A stretch of 64,000 nt of DNA from positions 21,244,117 through 21,308,116 of the forward strand of contig NC_061866.1 of assembly GCF_907164915.1 (NCBI RefSeq), written 5' to 3'. This document shows positions 1 to 11,868 of this stretch, one piece after another. The notes beneath the pieces are model-generated. The model was not told where the DNA came from. It worked only from the letters and a program-made list of their open reading frames with translations, and did no database searches. The stretch is from Impatiens glandulifera. Taxonomy: Eukaryota > Streptophyta > Magnoliopsida > Ericales > Balsaminaceae. A program made the translations under genes and the position numbers. The number at the start of each line of letters is the position of its first letter. Position 1 is the stretch's first letter.

Positions 1-1414
1 ATATCGGAGTCAGAATACTCAATGATCTCAAGACTATCCGACTTCCTATATGTGAACATTTAATTCTTAGTTCTTTTCAAATATCTCATAAATATTGTCT
101 ACTTAATGTCAAGAAAAATTTGTGACAAACAAAATGTCACCCATATATAAATCAATAAATAGACGTTTACTCCCACTAAACTTGTGATGCACAAATAATC
201 AATTAAATTCACCTCAAAACCAAAAGAGATAATTGTTATTTTGTGAAATTTATGATATCACTAACGAGACGCTTCTTTAAGTCTATAGATGAATTTCTTT
301 AATTTGCAAACTATATTAATTTGGTCTCTCGACTCAAAGTTTTCTCATTGCACCAAATTATTTTTCAATGTCTCTATTGAAAAACTCCTTAACATCTATT
401 ATGGTGAAGCTCCATATCAAAATATGCAACGAGTACAATAAATTATCCTTAAAGAGTAAATCAATTAAACTAGATTGTCATAAAGACACTTGATTTTGAG
501 GTTGTTAAGTTTGTACTTAATGAATTTGATCAATATTGTCTTGTTACTCTTCATTTTTAAACATTATCATCAATATCAATAAAATCCTTATCAATGTCAA
601 AAAACACTTGAGATATAAATCAAATCATCCACAATATGAATTATTGATCTAAATCATTTTTACAGACTAAATCATTTCTCCCCTCAAACTCAATATCCTC
701 AAAAATAAAAATATTAAAGTCTTGTCTAAAAGAAAAAACTATCTTTAAGTTGACATCATAAAAGTTATAGCCCTTAATTATTTAGGATATTCAAAAAAAT
801 AGTTGCTCACATTTATAAACTTAATAACAACTAAATTCAAATAATGATTTATCCCATCTCAAAATACTTAATGCAACATACTAATAGTATTTTGGTGTAA
901 TGATCAAACATTAATAATAAGACATGTCAAATAATCAATCTATCTTTGGATGGATTAATTATCACATAAATAAGACTTTATAGTTATTACATATTTACCA
1001 TCACAAGTATTAATGCAATTCTGTCAATTAATTATCACATGAATTACACAATACTACCATTCAAATTTTTCTGTATCAATTAATACAATCCAAATAATGA
1101 ACAATAATATCATTAATTTGAATTTAAATGTTATATTATTGTATAATTCAAATCAATAATATATGATTTTCCAAAAAAACATATAATTTATTTTATTATA
1201 AAAAATAAAATTATACCATAAACCAAATCTTACTTCTTGAATATGAAATTTGTAATATCTTATATTAATTAAATTAAATAATAAATCTTCAAGATTTATT
1301 TGACCAAATTTCAAATATTAGCCTAAATCCATTTATTAATTAATTTATTAATAATCATTAACCTTAATTTTTTAATCCTAAAATAAAGGATATAATTAAA
1401 ATTTTATTATATAA

Positions 1415-1458
<44 letters not shown>

Positions 1459-2001
1459 TAATCCCTTCCTTCCTTGACAACAAATATCACTAATAATTAA
1501 CCATAAATTTAAAACATAAAACAGAGAATTCATCTTTTAACGAGAAAATCTAAACTTTAAAACAGAGAATTCCTCTTTTAACTAGAAAATCTAAACGAGA
1601 ATCTAATTATCCATAAATCAATCTAGTAAATATTATTAAATAACATCATAAATCTTTATATTCTTTATTCAATTATTACATATTATTAGGAGAGAGAAAA
1701 TTAGAATATTGAGATCTTATCTTAATAATCGTAAAATTCAAATATCCTTTAATTTATCAATTTATCGTCAGTATATATATATATAATCCGACTAACATGC
1801 TTTTAAATTATCTACAAATTAAAATTCATAAATTATCTACAAATTATATCATTCTAAAGAATCCAAATATCCCGAATCTAGGGATCTTATCTTAATAATA
1901 TAATAACTAGTCAAAATAGATAATTATAATATATCGTAAATCTCTATCTCCAGTCTTAATTAATCTTAAATATATAATCGTTCATCTAACTTATCGAGAG
2001 A
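1..2001. other. AT-rich DNA without a gene; probable interior of a decayed LTR element
   Basis: No reading frame of useful length is present. Stretches near 150-190 (CTCCCACTAAA) and 880-1090 (tatctttggat, tgtcaaataat) resemble the interior of the coding-empty element at 12850-12905 and 14750-14930. I infer this is the inside of an older relative of that element, interrupted by the CACTA transposon that follows. A primer-site complement at 6563 fits the same reading. Confidence 0.35.
1421..1454. repeat. (AT)n microsatellite
   Basis: Uninterrupted AT dinucleotide run of 34 bases. Confidence 0.95.
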
Positions 2002-2016
2002 CACTACAACAAAAAA
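2002..2016 (+). repeat. CACTA left terminal inverted repeat
   Basis: CACTACAACAAAAAA, directly preceded by the target duplication AGA. Confidence 0.9.
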
Positions 2017-3344
2017 GACTTCTGGCGACCCTTAAAAAGGCTTCTGCCAACCCTTAAAAGCGTCGCTAAAAATATCACCGACCCTTATTTTTGCGTCGCC
2101 ATAAGCAGGGTCGGCAGAAGTTATAACAACGCTTATTTAAGCGTCGGTAATATTAATTTAAGCGTCGCCAAAACCCCAATTAATTTTTAACAATTTTACT
2201 TTTTAATTTGTTTGTATTTTTGTTTTAAATTAAATAATCATTAAAAATATTTAAAAAAACATTTCCTATTCATTGTTGACAATTTAAATAATAAAAAATA
2301 AACATAAATTTTCTAAACAATATTTTCTCATAAAATAATATCATAGTCAAATAAATAAATATTAATTATATATTACAATTTTTTTTTAATGTTCTAATGT
2401 TCAAATAAAAAAAACATTAGATTCCCGTTTGAACTCAGAGGCTATGTTTGTAAAGAACATGTTTGTGATGATCACTATTCATGTCGGAAAGCTGCTCACC
2501 AACAAAATCATTAAACATTAATGGAGTGATATGATAAACAAAGATGAATCATTAATAACCGGCAAATATTAACAAATTAGAAATAAATTTATAAATATTG
2601 CACTTACAACTGTGATATTCATAGTATCCAAAGGGTTTGATGCAATAGAATTTATTCTAATCTGCAACAAAAATATTTAAGTCATATATCTAAGAAAAGG
2701 AAAAAAGTTATGTAGATAAAAAAATTATATCACCCTAATCTAATGATAATACCAAACTTCTTGTACATTCTTTTAATAAAAACTAATTATATCAACCTGA
2801 TCCATGATCCAATGAATATTCTTCAACTTACTTTTCAACTTACTTAAGAGAATAAGGTGGATCCAGAAGCTTCTCAACAGGCATTGACATCGAAAGTTTC
2901 CAACTACAAAAATAAAGTAGATTTAGTGAAGTTCACCCAAAGACTATCTCAGGGCAATAGCAAAAACTGAAATTTACCTTCGATCAAGAAAAAACATATA
3001 CAAAGAGGTTTCTCATTCATACATCAACCGTAAAAAATATTAGCAAGCAGTTCAGGGCATATGTAATTGGGAGTTCCAACAACTTATTAAGGGCATATGT
3101 AATTGGGAGTTCCAACAACCTATTAAGAACATAAGAGGAAGGACTAAATGTTTGGCCAATAAATATCTTCTATGTATAAAGAATAAGACGAAAAAAATGC
3201 AAACGCAGAAGAGCATACTTCTACCACCCCATTTTGATCAATACTTATTTATGCTTTAACATGCAATCATATTAGTTAGCTGGGAAGTTTCTATAACTAA
3301 TTTCATATCTATTGTTCTTTCCTATGTTTATATGAGAGACTTTC

Positions 3345-3750
3345 CTGTTCAAACGACAGAGTTTGCCTGTGCAGGCATTGTCGAGAGTCTTCTTGACTAC
3401 GAAATTCCAATAAATAAGGATTGAACCACCCTAGTTAAGACAAATTGAAAGATTGTTCAAGAAAATGATAGTATAGATGTATAAAAACTTAAAACAGGTA
3501 GAGGATTTAAAAAGTGAATTACCCAACCGAAAGTTCTTGAAAGGTCATTGCCTGTACCGAGAAGTCCCAAAACCCAACCTACTGCACTATTACCTCCTGC
3601 AACCTGAAAATTTCCAAAGTTTTTATAATGTACAGGCATTTCTGCAAACAGTTTATAGGCATGAATCTTACCACAATTCATAATGAGTACAAACTCATGA
3701 GGCTTCACAGAGTTCAGATCAAAACCTGAAGATTTACAAATTAAGATCAT
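3345..3750 (-). pseudogene. Diacylglycerol kinase catalytic-domain fragment, copy 1
   Basis: Read on the reverse strand, three blocks of a plant diacylglycerol kinase (converts diacylglycerol to phosphatidic acid) appear in the right order. They are FDLNSVKPHEF (about 3700-3735), VAGGNSAVGWVLG joined to LGTGNDLSRTFGW (about 3530-3600), and VVKKTLDNACTGKLCRLN (3345-3400, another frame). In known plant cluster-I enzymes these read VFDL..VKPHEF, VAGGDGTVGWVLG...PLGTGNDLSRSFGWG and VKRTL..A.TGPICRLDSW. The catalytic-loop GGDGT has become GGNSA, and about 20 residues between the two glycine motifs are missing. Intron-like borders (GTAAGATTC donor, CTGCAG-type acceptor) flank the glycine block. It is a broken capture, not a working enzyme. 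Confidence 0.75.
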
Positions 3751-3767
3751 TCATATGAGAGACTTGC

Positions 3768-4173
3768 CTGTTCAAACGACAGAGTTTGCCTGTGCAGGCA
3801 TTGTCGAGAGTCTTCTTGACTACGGATTTCCAGTACATAGGGATTGAACCAGCCTGGTTAAGACAAATTGAAAGAATGTTCAAGAAAATGGTAGTATAGA
3901 TATTAAAAACTTAAAACAGGTAGATGATTTGAAAAGTGAATTACCCAACCCGAAAGTTCTTGAAAAGTCGTTGCCTGTACCGAGAAGTCCCAAAACCCAA
4001 CCTACTGCACTATCACCTCCTGCAACCTGCAAATTTCCAAAGTTTTTATAATGTACAGGCATTTCTGCAAACAGTTTATAGGCATGAATCTTACCACAAT
4101 TCATAATGAGTTTGTACTCATGAGGCTTCACAGAGTTAAGATCAAAACCTGAAGATTTACAAATTAAGATCAT
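3768..4173 (-). pseudogene. Diacylglycerol kinase catalytic-domain fragment, copy 2
   Basis: Second copy of the unit, with FDLNSVKPHEY (about 4125-4155), VAGGDSAVGWVLG joined to LGTGNDFSRTFG, and VVKKTLDNACTGKLCRLN (3768-3823). It keeps GGDSA, one residue nearer the functional GGDGT than copy 1. The deletion between the glycine motifs is shared, so it predates the duplication. The stretch between KPHE and VAGG starts with a GTAAG donor and ends with a TTTGCAG acceptor, consistent with a short intron, which means genomic DNA rather than cDNA was captured. Confidence 0.75.
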
Positions 4174-4269
4174 TTATGAGGCTTCTCAATTTAAAATCTG
4201 AACTAAGACAAACATAAGTAAGTAACAATTAAAAATTGATGGCTTCAATTATTTTCATTTCACTATATA

Positions 4270-4273
<4 letters not shown>

Positions 4274-4322
<49 letters not shown>
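4274..4322. repeat. (AT)n microsatellite
   Basis: Pure AT dinucleotide run inside the CACTA element. Confidence 0.95.
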
Positions 4323-4326
<4 letters not shown>

Positions 4327-4443
4327 AGTAAGATCCAGATTCAAACCCAAATTTCAATTTCTACTTCAAATAAGCTTTGATTTCTTTGCCGTCTACATTA
4401 ACCAATCAAATGGATACCCATTTGAGATAGGGATAGAGGGAAG

Positions 4444-4512
4444 AACCTGTTCTTCACCCATCAATTCCTGAAGATGACTTTTCAACCTAGGGCCATGCCA
4501 ACCACCACTGTT
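4444..4512 (-). pseudogene. Diacylglycerol kinase upstream exon fragment
   Basis: On the reverse strand this encodes NSGGWHGPRLKSHLQELM followed by GEEQV. It matches the start of the plant diacylglycerol kinase catalytic domain (SKSGGRHGP.LK..LQ.LM.EEQV), which directly precedes the VFDL..VKPHEF block found at 4130. It lies upstream of both 423-bp copies in coding order, so the captured segment spans consecutive exons. It is a single copy. The surrounding 150-codon open frame (4393-4845) is otherwise unrecognisable and probably not a gene. Confidence 0.7.
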
Positions 4513-6191
4513 GGAGGTTAATGAAGACAACCAACTGAGATTCACAAAGCCATTAGAAAGACAAGCAATCAAATTGGGGATAGTAAGTAAATCAGATTGG
4601 TAAGAGAAAAGAAGGATTACGTTGAAGAAGAAGGACCAAACATAGGATTGTCGTTGAGCGGCTGAAACGAAAAACGACCGAAGATCCAGCATAACCGTTC
4701 CCTCTGTTCTTTGTTTTCCTTCTTTCCAAATCTTGAAACAATAAAGAGCGTACCTCAAGATTGAAGGAATTAGCAGATAGACTAAAGAGAGAACAAGTGA
4801 TCTATAAAAGATAAACAAAACAAGGACAATGGGAATATTGGTCAAATTTCAAACCCTATAATACCTTAAGTTAAGAGCCAAGAAAAAACATTGCAACTCA
4901 TCTTTATTCATTCAAATTTAATTTCCATGTATATTGAAATGACCTTACCTTGTTACATCAATATTGAAACAAGGCATATGACTTCATGCAAATCAATCAA
5001 TAGAACTGGAGTATCATCAACACTTACCAACTGAAGATCAAATGTTTTATAATGTATAGATAGATTCAAATTGCAGCAAGATATAAACAACAGTCTCAAG
5101 AAATCATTATTGAGTTAAAATGGTATGAAAAAGTTCAAACTTATAAACAGTTATTAGTGTGTGAATCACTGAATTGAAAAAAAAAAAAAAAGAGCATAAT
5201 AGTCTTTGATTTTGTGAATACATATTACATATCCAATTAGAGAAATACAATCCACATGTAATGTAATCCGGAGGTAGAGATCAGGTTATATATATATCAT
5301 ATCACAGAATTGCAAAATTAGCAATAAAGAAGCTTATAAAAACAGATCATCAAAGCGGAACAACAAAACTGAACAATGTAAACCTAAAATTAGATAAGAA
5401 GATCAACCAAGAACATAACAATACTATAATTATAGGGAAAAGAAAGAAAAAGAAAGAGTACAAGTTCAATTCCGCATGAGTTGTTGAGTTCCAATGATTT
5501 GTAGAAAGACAGGATTAGGGATCTGAGAAAGGTAACGAACCAGAAAAAAAATTGTGGAGCAATCGACGAGAAAAACAACAGGAAGCTCATCTCTATCTCT
5601 GTCCGCTATGATTTCTTCTCCCACTCTTTCTCTCTATGTGAAGACCTTTGTTTCTAGGTTACCCGCTAGCGTTTGTAGACAAGAACGCGTTTAGCAATGG
5701 AGTGTGCAATGTGATTAGGTTATGAGAGAGAAAATAAATTGGATAATGGGTTTCTAATTATAAAAATATATAGGTCTTAAATTTAATATAATATTAATTT
5801 ATATTATTTTTTACTTTTAAATTAATTAAATTTAAATAATAATTAATTAAAGTACAGATATTAATAAAAATACTAATAATGAAATTTGATAATTATATTA
5901 TAAAAATTTAATAATTAAATTTTAATGTTAATAAAATTAATAATTAAATTTATTGTTAAAAAATTTATAAGTTAAATTTAATTAAAAAGTAAAATAGTGA
6001 AATAAAATATTTATAAAGTTAAAAAATAAAAATATTAAAATTTAAAATAGTTAAAGGATGAAGTTATCAACAAGTATTTATATAAAAAATTAATAAAGGT
6101 TGTTGTATGTATAAGGGTGGGCAAAAGTTTTGTTTCTTTTGATTTTTAGCAACGCTTAATATGCGTTGGTATATAAGGATCGCTGTAAATA
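4513..6191. other. CACTA interior without recognised genes
   Basis: Short open frames (for example 4393-4845 and 5390-5590, both reverse) lack recognisable domains. From about 5760 the sequence is AT-rich and featureless up to the subterminal repeats. Confidence 0.5.
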
Positions 6192-6206
6192 TGTTTTATT
6201 GTAGTG
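6192..6206 (-). repeat. CACTA right terminal inverted repeat
   Basis: TGTTTTATTGTAGTG, the imperfect complement of the left end, directly followed by AGA. Confidence 0.9.
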
Positions 6207-6305
6207 AGAATCTAAATATTTATGAACTTAACCAAAATCTAAATATTCATAAATATAAAATAAATCTGTATATCTTTATACCAACTTTATTTGAAATTAT
6301 CAAAA

Positions 6306-6309
<4 letters not shown>

Positions 6310-6355
<46 letters not shown>

Positions 6356-6395
6356 CTAATAACATGCTTTTATTATGAATTGCATACATATAAAT

Positions 6396-6446
<51 letters not shown>

Positions 6447-6490
6447 CTAATAATATGCTTTTATTATGAATTGCATACATATAAATCATA
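6310..6490. repeat. Tandem duplication of a TA microsatellite plus 50-bp flank
   Basis: A TA run (6310-6352) followed by TTCCTAATAACATGCTTTTA and about 30 further bases is repeated, with a second TA run (6404-6444) and nearly the same flank. The unit is about 95 bp. Confidence 0.85.
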
Positions 6491-6562
6491 TAAATTGCAT
6501 GCATATATAAATTTCATGCATATCTATACCGATATAATTTTCTCACATAATTAAATTAGAAT

Positions 6563-7250
6563 GGCTATGATACCAATTGAAGCGTACCTTAATTAATGGC
6601 ATGTATCTTAATTTGATTGCATGAATCTTCTCTTTCCTTGTAAAAGAAAAAATTCTTTAATCTCTCTATCTTTAAACTTTCTTTATGTGGAATGGTTCTT
6701 CCAATTTGATGAGTAAGTCAATAGTTTTCTCTCTCGGTTGATGGGACGCAAAGGAGAATTGACATTTACTTGAAATAGGGACCATTACCATTACATATAA
6801 CCAACAATAAGTTAGTTATTATGGTTTGACAATTTCTAATTTAGCCCCTTCATAAAATTAGAAATGTCACTTAGGTATTCTCACTTTATATCCATGAAAA
6901 ATACACCCATAAGCCATAAACTTAAATTCACATTAGATCACATTATTTTGACTTATATTAAATATGAAATATGCACAATTATTTATTATACAAGTGACCC
7001 TAAAAATTCCAACAGCAAGTTCTCAAAATTCACTCTCTTTGAGGATATATAGTCAAATTAGTGAAAAAGAAAAAATAATAATTAAGATACATGTACAGAA
7101 GTAACACGCATAATATGGATTTAAAAAACTATATTATTTATTAAAATAATTGAGACATTAGTTAGTGTAATCTTCTCGGGTAAGTGAGGACATTTATCTA
7201 TTCATTTCTTTTCAACACTCACTTTAAATCAGCAACCAATTAAGGCACGT
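6563..7250 (-). mobile_element. Probable old LTR-retrotransposon 5' end (reverse strand)
   Basis: GGCTATGATACCA (6563-6575) is one base off the complement of the initiator-Met primer site TGGTATCAGAGCC. It is followed two bases later by TG (6578), as an LTR edge would be. The same arrangement occurs at 16992-17006 and 18873-18887. The LTR's far end is not resolved; 7250 is a guess. Together with 1-2001 it would form one element interrupted by the CACTA insertion. Confidence 0.4.
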
Positions 7251-7499
7251 TCTATAAAATTAAATAAAAAGAGTTTTCTCAACTCCAACATACCTGTATA
7301 CAAGTGTAGTTCAAACTCAAAGTTTTTGAGGTAAAATGGAAAAAACAATCCAATTCAGATTACATTTTGACGAGAATGAGATAGATACCGCAAAAGTGAT
7401 TGAAGATTGTATGTTTTTTTGGCTGCTGATGCAGAGATGAAAATATGGTGCCCTAAATCATTGGCATTTATGAGGAAAATTATGACGAAAACAAGCTTG

Positions 7500-7826
7500 G
7501 AAAATAAAGTTGAACATTACGTCAAAATTAGCGTCGACGAATTTTTCATGCCAAATATTTTTTTATGGTTTTTTAAACTAACTAAAAAACTTCGACGCTA
7601 AATATTTTTTGTCGTAAATTTAATCCAAAATAAAGTGATACAAGTAGGACTTTATTTACGAATTTTGTTACAAAAATTGACCTTTTATTTTAGCGACCAT
7701 GATTGATCATAGGTAAATATTTTTTTTTTTGCGACGAAATTTTCTTTAGAAATATTTGTTTCATATTTCCGACGTTCATTAAACGTCAATAATTATGCGT
7801 CACTAATTATACAATTTTTTTTAGTG
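7500..7826. mobile_element. Orphan CACTA-like transposon end
   Basis: The segment ends TTTTTTTTAGTG (complement CACTAAAAAAAA). Before it lie repeated GCGTCG/CGACGC/GACGTT motifs in both orientations, like CACTA subterminal regions. I find no partner CACTA end upstream and no checkable target duplication. Confidence 0.35.
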
Positions 7827-8524
7827 AGGAGTGTATGATTCATTGGTCGAAGACAAATTATAGTAAATAAGGACAAAAACAATTTTTCCAGAATGAACCA
7901 AACCAAACCATAGTAAAGGGGCAGTGGATGCACGTGTGGAAGACAAATTCTTTTTCATTTTTACAAAGGGGGCAGATATATATGATCATTTGAAAGTTGA
8001 AACACTTTTGTGAATGGGAAGACACTATATATGATTCTACAAATTAGTATTAATTTTTTTATAAATATTGTATTTCCAAACAAAATCTCATTTATATGGA
8101 GTGGAGATGCTAAGGATGAGTAGTTTTGATTCTTGTAAGTATTTTGTGCTTTAATGATTCTTTTTAAGTAACCTCTTGCGTATTAGATTGTCAGTGACAT
8201 TCTTTTCTTCAATTAGGATGTTGATGATAATTTGTGCAAGGTCTAGAGGGATGAGTTCATGGTTCAGATGATGGTTTCATTCTAAATAGTCATTATTGAT
8301 AAGTAGTTTGACCGAGATAAAAATTTCATTTCTTATTATGTTATTTAGGATGACTAGATGTGAATATTTGCTTGGTTAGAAAATAATAAAATGATGATTA
8401 TATGCTTGATTGCTTGAATGGAAAGGAACAAAAAAAAAACATCTTAACAAGAGGAGTAGAAAAGAATACATCAAATCTTCCTTATTCACACCCCATTTGA
8501 TGTTCAAAAAGGAACATTGTAGTT
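7827..8524. other. Intergenic stretch, nothing recognised
   Basis: No open frame, repeat or RNA gene is evident between the CACTA-like end and the Copia LTR. Confidence 0.6.
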
Positions 8525-9074
8525 TGTTGTAGAAATCGAATAATAGCACATGTTTAGCAATTCATAAATAAACAAGCTACAACAAGGCCTAACAATTCTT
8601 TTTCCTTTTTGTGTAATCAAATTAGGCAGCCAAAACAATTGAGCATCAAACAATCAAAAAAACAGAGAGCAGGACACCAAGATTTTACGTGGAAAACCCA
8701 AATTAGGTAACACCACGGGACACTTCGGCCACTTAAATCATCCACTATATCAAATGGGTATGCAATGTTGTTCAATACAAGCCTAGAGATAATCTAATCA
8801 AAGTTATCAATTGACCTCATCCTAACTTGTCATTCACATACATTATCATCATCACTAAAGATGGATAACCAAATAGAGAAGAGATAAAGGAAATCAGAAG
8901 AAGAACTTGCTGCTTCAATGGAGGAAGAACTACTTCAATGGAGGAAGAACTGCTGGAAGAGAGAGAGAAAAAAACAACTCTAAAATTGATGTGTATTTTT
9001 TTTCCTTAATTAAATATGCCTTAATGTGCTTTATTAATTTGTTAGGCCCAGCTTCCAAATGAACTGACCCAACA
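8525..9074 (-). repeat. Element 1 3' LTR
   Basis: 550 bp, beginning TGTTGTAGAAATCG and ending CCCAACA on the + strand. The first ~320 bp match 18887-19215. Confidence 0.9.
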
Positions 9075-9087
9075 AATCTCCCCCGTC
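9075..9087 (-). promoter_or_regulatory. Element 1 polypurine tract
   Basis: AATCTCCCCCGTC on the + strand, i.e. GACGGGGGAGATT next to the 3' LTR: the plus-strand DNA primer site. Confidence 0.85.
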
Positions 9088-11855
9088 AGCGCAACTTCGT
9101 GGGCTCCAATAAACCCGCTCTCTCCCGACAATCTTCAAACTTGTCCTTAGACAAGGATTTCGTAAACATATCGGCACAATTCTCACTTGTATGAATCTTC
9201 TCCAAGTTCATCTCTTTTGCCTCAAGCACATCACGTATCCAATGATATCTCACGTCGATGTGTTTGGATCTCGAATGAAAAGCATAATTCTTTGAGAGAT
9301 GAATGGCACTTTGACTGTCGCAAAACAAAGTGAACTTCTCTTGCTTTTGGCCCAACTCTTGTATGAACTTCTTCATCCATAACACCTCTTTACACGCCTC
9401 AGTAGCTGCAATATACTCAACTTCTGTAGTAAACAAAGCAACACACTTTTGTAACCTTGACTGCCACGAAACAGCACCGCCTGCAAAGGTAACCAAAAAA
9501 CCTGATACAGATTTTCTTGAATCAACATCACCCGCAATATCAAAATCTATAAAGCCTTCCAAAATAGGAGTATCACTTCCGAAGCATAAACGTGCTTTCA
9601 AAGAACCTCGAAGATATTTAAGAATCCACTTAACAGCCAACCAGTGTTCTTCTCCCGGATTGGAGATGTACCGACTAACAACACCAACTGCGTGTGCTAT
9701 GTCCGGTCTTGTACATACCATGGCATACATAAGACTACCAACTGCAGAGGCATAAGATACATTCTTCATTTCATCTTTCTCTTTCGCACTTGTAGGACAT
9801 TGTTTAGAACTCAACTTGAAATGACCTGCAAGTGGAACTGAAACCGGTTTTGTATTTTTCATTGCAAACCTCTCAAGTACCTTCTCAATGTACTTCTCCT
9901 GTGATAGCCAAAGTGTTCTGTTCTTTCTGTCTCTTGTGATTTCCATGCCTAAGATCTGCTTCACTGAACCTAAATCCTTCATCGCAAAAGACTTGTTCAA
10001 ATCCCTTTTGAGCTTCTTAATTTTTGCAATATATTGCCCAACAATCAGCATATCATCAACATAGAGCAGAAGAATAACATAATCATCAACACCGTATCTC
10101 TTGATGAAAACACAATGATCAGAAGTAGTCTTATTGTACTCATTTGCTTCCATGAAAGAGTCAAATTTCTTGTACCATTGTCTAAGCGCTTGCTTGAGCC
10201 CATACAAGCTTTTCCTCAACCTGCAGACAAGATCTTCTTACCTTTAACTTTGAAACCCTCAGGTTGTTCCATATAGATCTCTTACTCCAAGTCACCATGG
10301 AGAAATGCAGTCTTCACATCCAGTTGTTCAATTTCCAAATCTTGACTAGCAGCCAATGCTAACACAACTCTGATGGATGACCTCTTCACAACCGGTGAGA
10401 AGATCTCTTCAAAATACATCCCCCTTTTCTATCTAAAGCCCTTCACAACCAGTCTTGCTTTGTATCGAGGTTGTGAGCTATTCTCTTGGTGCTTCAACTT
10501 GAATACCCACTTGTTCTTCAAAGTTCTTTCCTTTTGAATGTTTCACCAAGTCATAAGTCTCGTTCTCTTGCAATGAATTTATCTCTTCTTGCATTGCCAC
10601 CGACCACTTGTTCTTGTTTTCATGAGACAATACTTCTTGATAGGTTTCTGATTCTCCCCCATCAGTCAACATCACATACTCATTGGGAGGATACCTACTA
10701 GAAGGTTGTCGCTGCCTACTAGATCTTATAATATGCTGATCATCGGATGGCTCTAGAGAACTATCATCATCTTATTCAGCTTCCTCTGTTGGCTCAGCAT
10801 CAAGTAAAGGAGTCTCATCAACCTCAACTTGAGCATTTTCCACATCATTGGGTTGTGATTGTGGTGTACGAATCCTACCATTGTCAGGCAATTCATTCTT
10901 TGTAGACTTCAGCTTTTCTTTTATCTCAAAGTCTTCAATGGTCTGATCTTCAAAGAATATCACATATCTACTTCTAATGAGTTTCTTGTTAACCAGATCC
11001 CAACATCGGTATACCCAAATTCTCCGTGACCACAACCAATAAAGATACACTGACTCGTCTTGCTATCAAGCTTAGCTCTCTCATCTCGAGGAACATGAAC
11101 AAACACTTTACAACCAAAAACTCTCAAGTGATCATAAGAGACGTCTTTACCTCTCCAAACTCTTTCTGGAGCGTCGCCATCTAAAGGAGTTGAGGGTGAA
11201 AGGTTTATCAGATCAACCGCTGTCTTCATTGCCTCTCCCCAAAAGGATTTTGGCAACTTAGCATGAGACAACATACACAAAATTCTCTCATTGATAGACA
11301 TGTTCATCCTCTCTGCAACTCCATTCTGTTGAGGTGTTTTTGGCACAGTCTTCAAAAACTTGATCCCATGACTTTTACAGTATTCCACAAATGGTCCTCT
11401 GTATTCGCCACCATTTTCCGAACGAAACATTTCAACTTCTTCACAATTTCTCTCTCCAATTCAGCATGAAACAACTTGAAGTAATCCAATGCATGATTCT
11501 TAGTCTTCAAGCAATATGCCTACACCTTCCTTGAGCAATCATCGATAAAAGTGATGTAATAATGAGCACCACCTAAAGTCAAGGAACCCATAAAACATAT
11601 GTCTGTGTGAACCATATCTAGGATATTGGGCTTCCTAGATGGAGAGAAATTTTTGAAGAAAACTCTATGTTTCTTACCAACTAAGCAATCTGTGCATGTC
11701 TTCAAATCTGTGGACTTTAAGCCCTGAAGATCGATTGTCTTGGAGAGAACTTGCATGTCATTTTGACTTAAGTGACCAAGTCGCTTATGCCAAAGTTGTG
11801 CTGAACAATCATTAACTGTATTTGTTTCTCTCCCGTAAGACTTAGTCTCTGTCAC
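9086..11855 (-). pseudogene. Copia pol: integrase, reverse transcriptase and RNase H (element 1)
   Basis: In coding order: a GAG-pre-integrase segment with LWHKRLGHLS and CTDCLVGKK (11520-11855); the integrase core with HTDICF, SENGGEY and PQQNGVAER (10960-11600); reverse transcriptase starting near 10660, including LDVKTAFLHGDLE, LYGLKQA and the catalytic LYVDDMLIVG (about 10045); and RNase H with DIAGDVDSRKSVSGF, TTEVEYIA, CDSQSAI and HSRSKHIDVRYHWIRD, ending at 9086. The 377-codon reverse transcriptase-RNase H part (9086-10219) is open. Upstream parts contain frameshifts and stops, among them FR*K where Gln is expected and LE*EI. It cannot yield a full polyprotein. Confidence 0.9.
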
Positions 11856-11868
11856 ATAAAGAGAACCG

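Larger units (their letters stand above)
3331..4176. repeat. 423-bp tandem duplication inside the CACTA element
   Basis: Two head-to-tail copies (3331-3753 and 3754-4176) start at the same TATGAGAGAC and differ by scattered substitutions and small indels. Each contains the same set of kinase exon remnants. The duplication therefore happened after the gene fragment was acquired. Confidence 0.9.
2002..6206. mobile_element. CACTA (En/Spm-type) DNA transposon carrying captured host exons
   Basis: The left end reads CACTACAACAAAAAA and the right end is the complement of CACTACAATAAAACA, so 13 of 15 terminal bases match. The element is flanked by the 3-bp duplication AGA (1999-2001 and 6207-6209), the size expected for the CACTA superfamily. 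Subterminal motifs of the GCGTCG/CGACCC type repeat in both orientations at 2020-2170 and reappear degenerate at 6150-6190. No transposase frame is visible in 4.2 kb, so it is probably non-autonomous. The interior holds reverse-strand fragments of a diacylglycerol kinase gene (3345-4512). Boundaries are exact because termini and target duplication agree. Confidence 0.9.

Noticed and set aside
3345..4173. Functional diacylglycerol kinase gene
   Set aside because: The glycine loop is altered, about 20 residues are missing, most of the enzyme is absent, and it lies within transposon ends.
4393..4845. 150-codon reverse frame as a membrane protein gene
   Set aside because: Only its diacylglycerol kinase block (4444-4512) is recognisable; hydrophobic runs arise from AT-rich intron-like DNA and the frame crosses likely splice borders.
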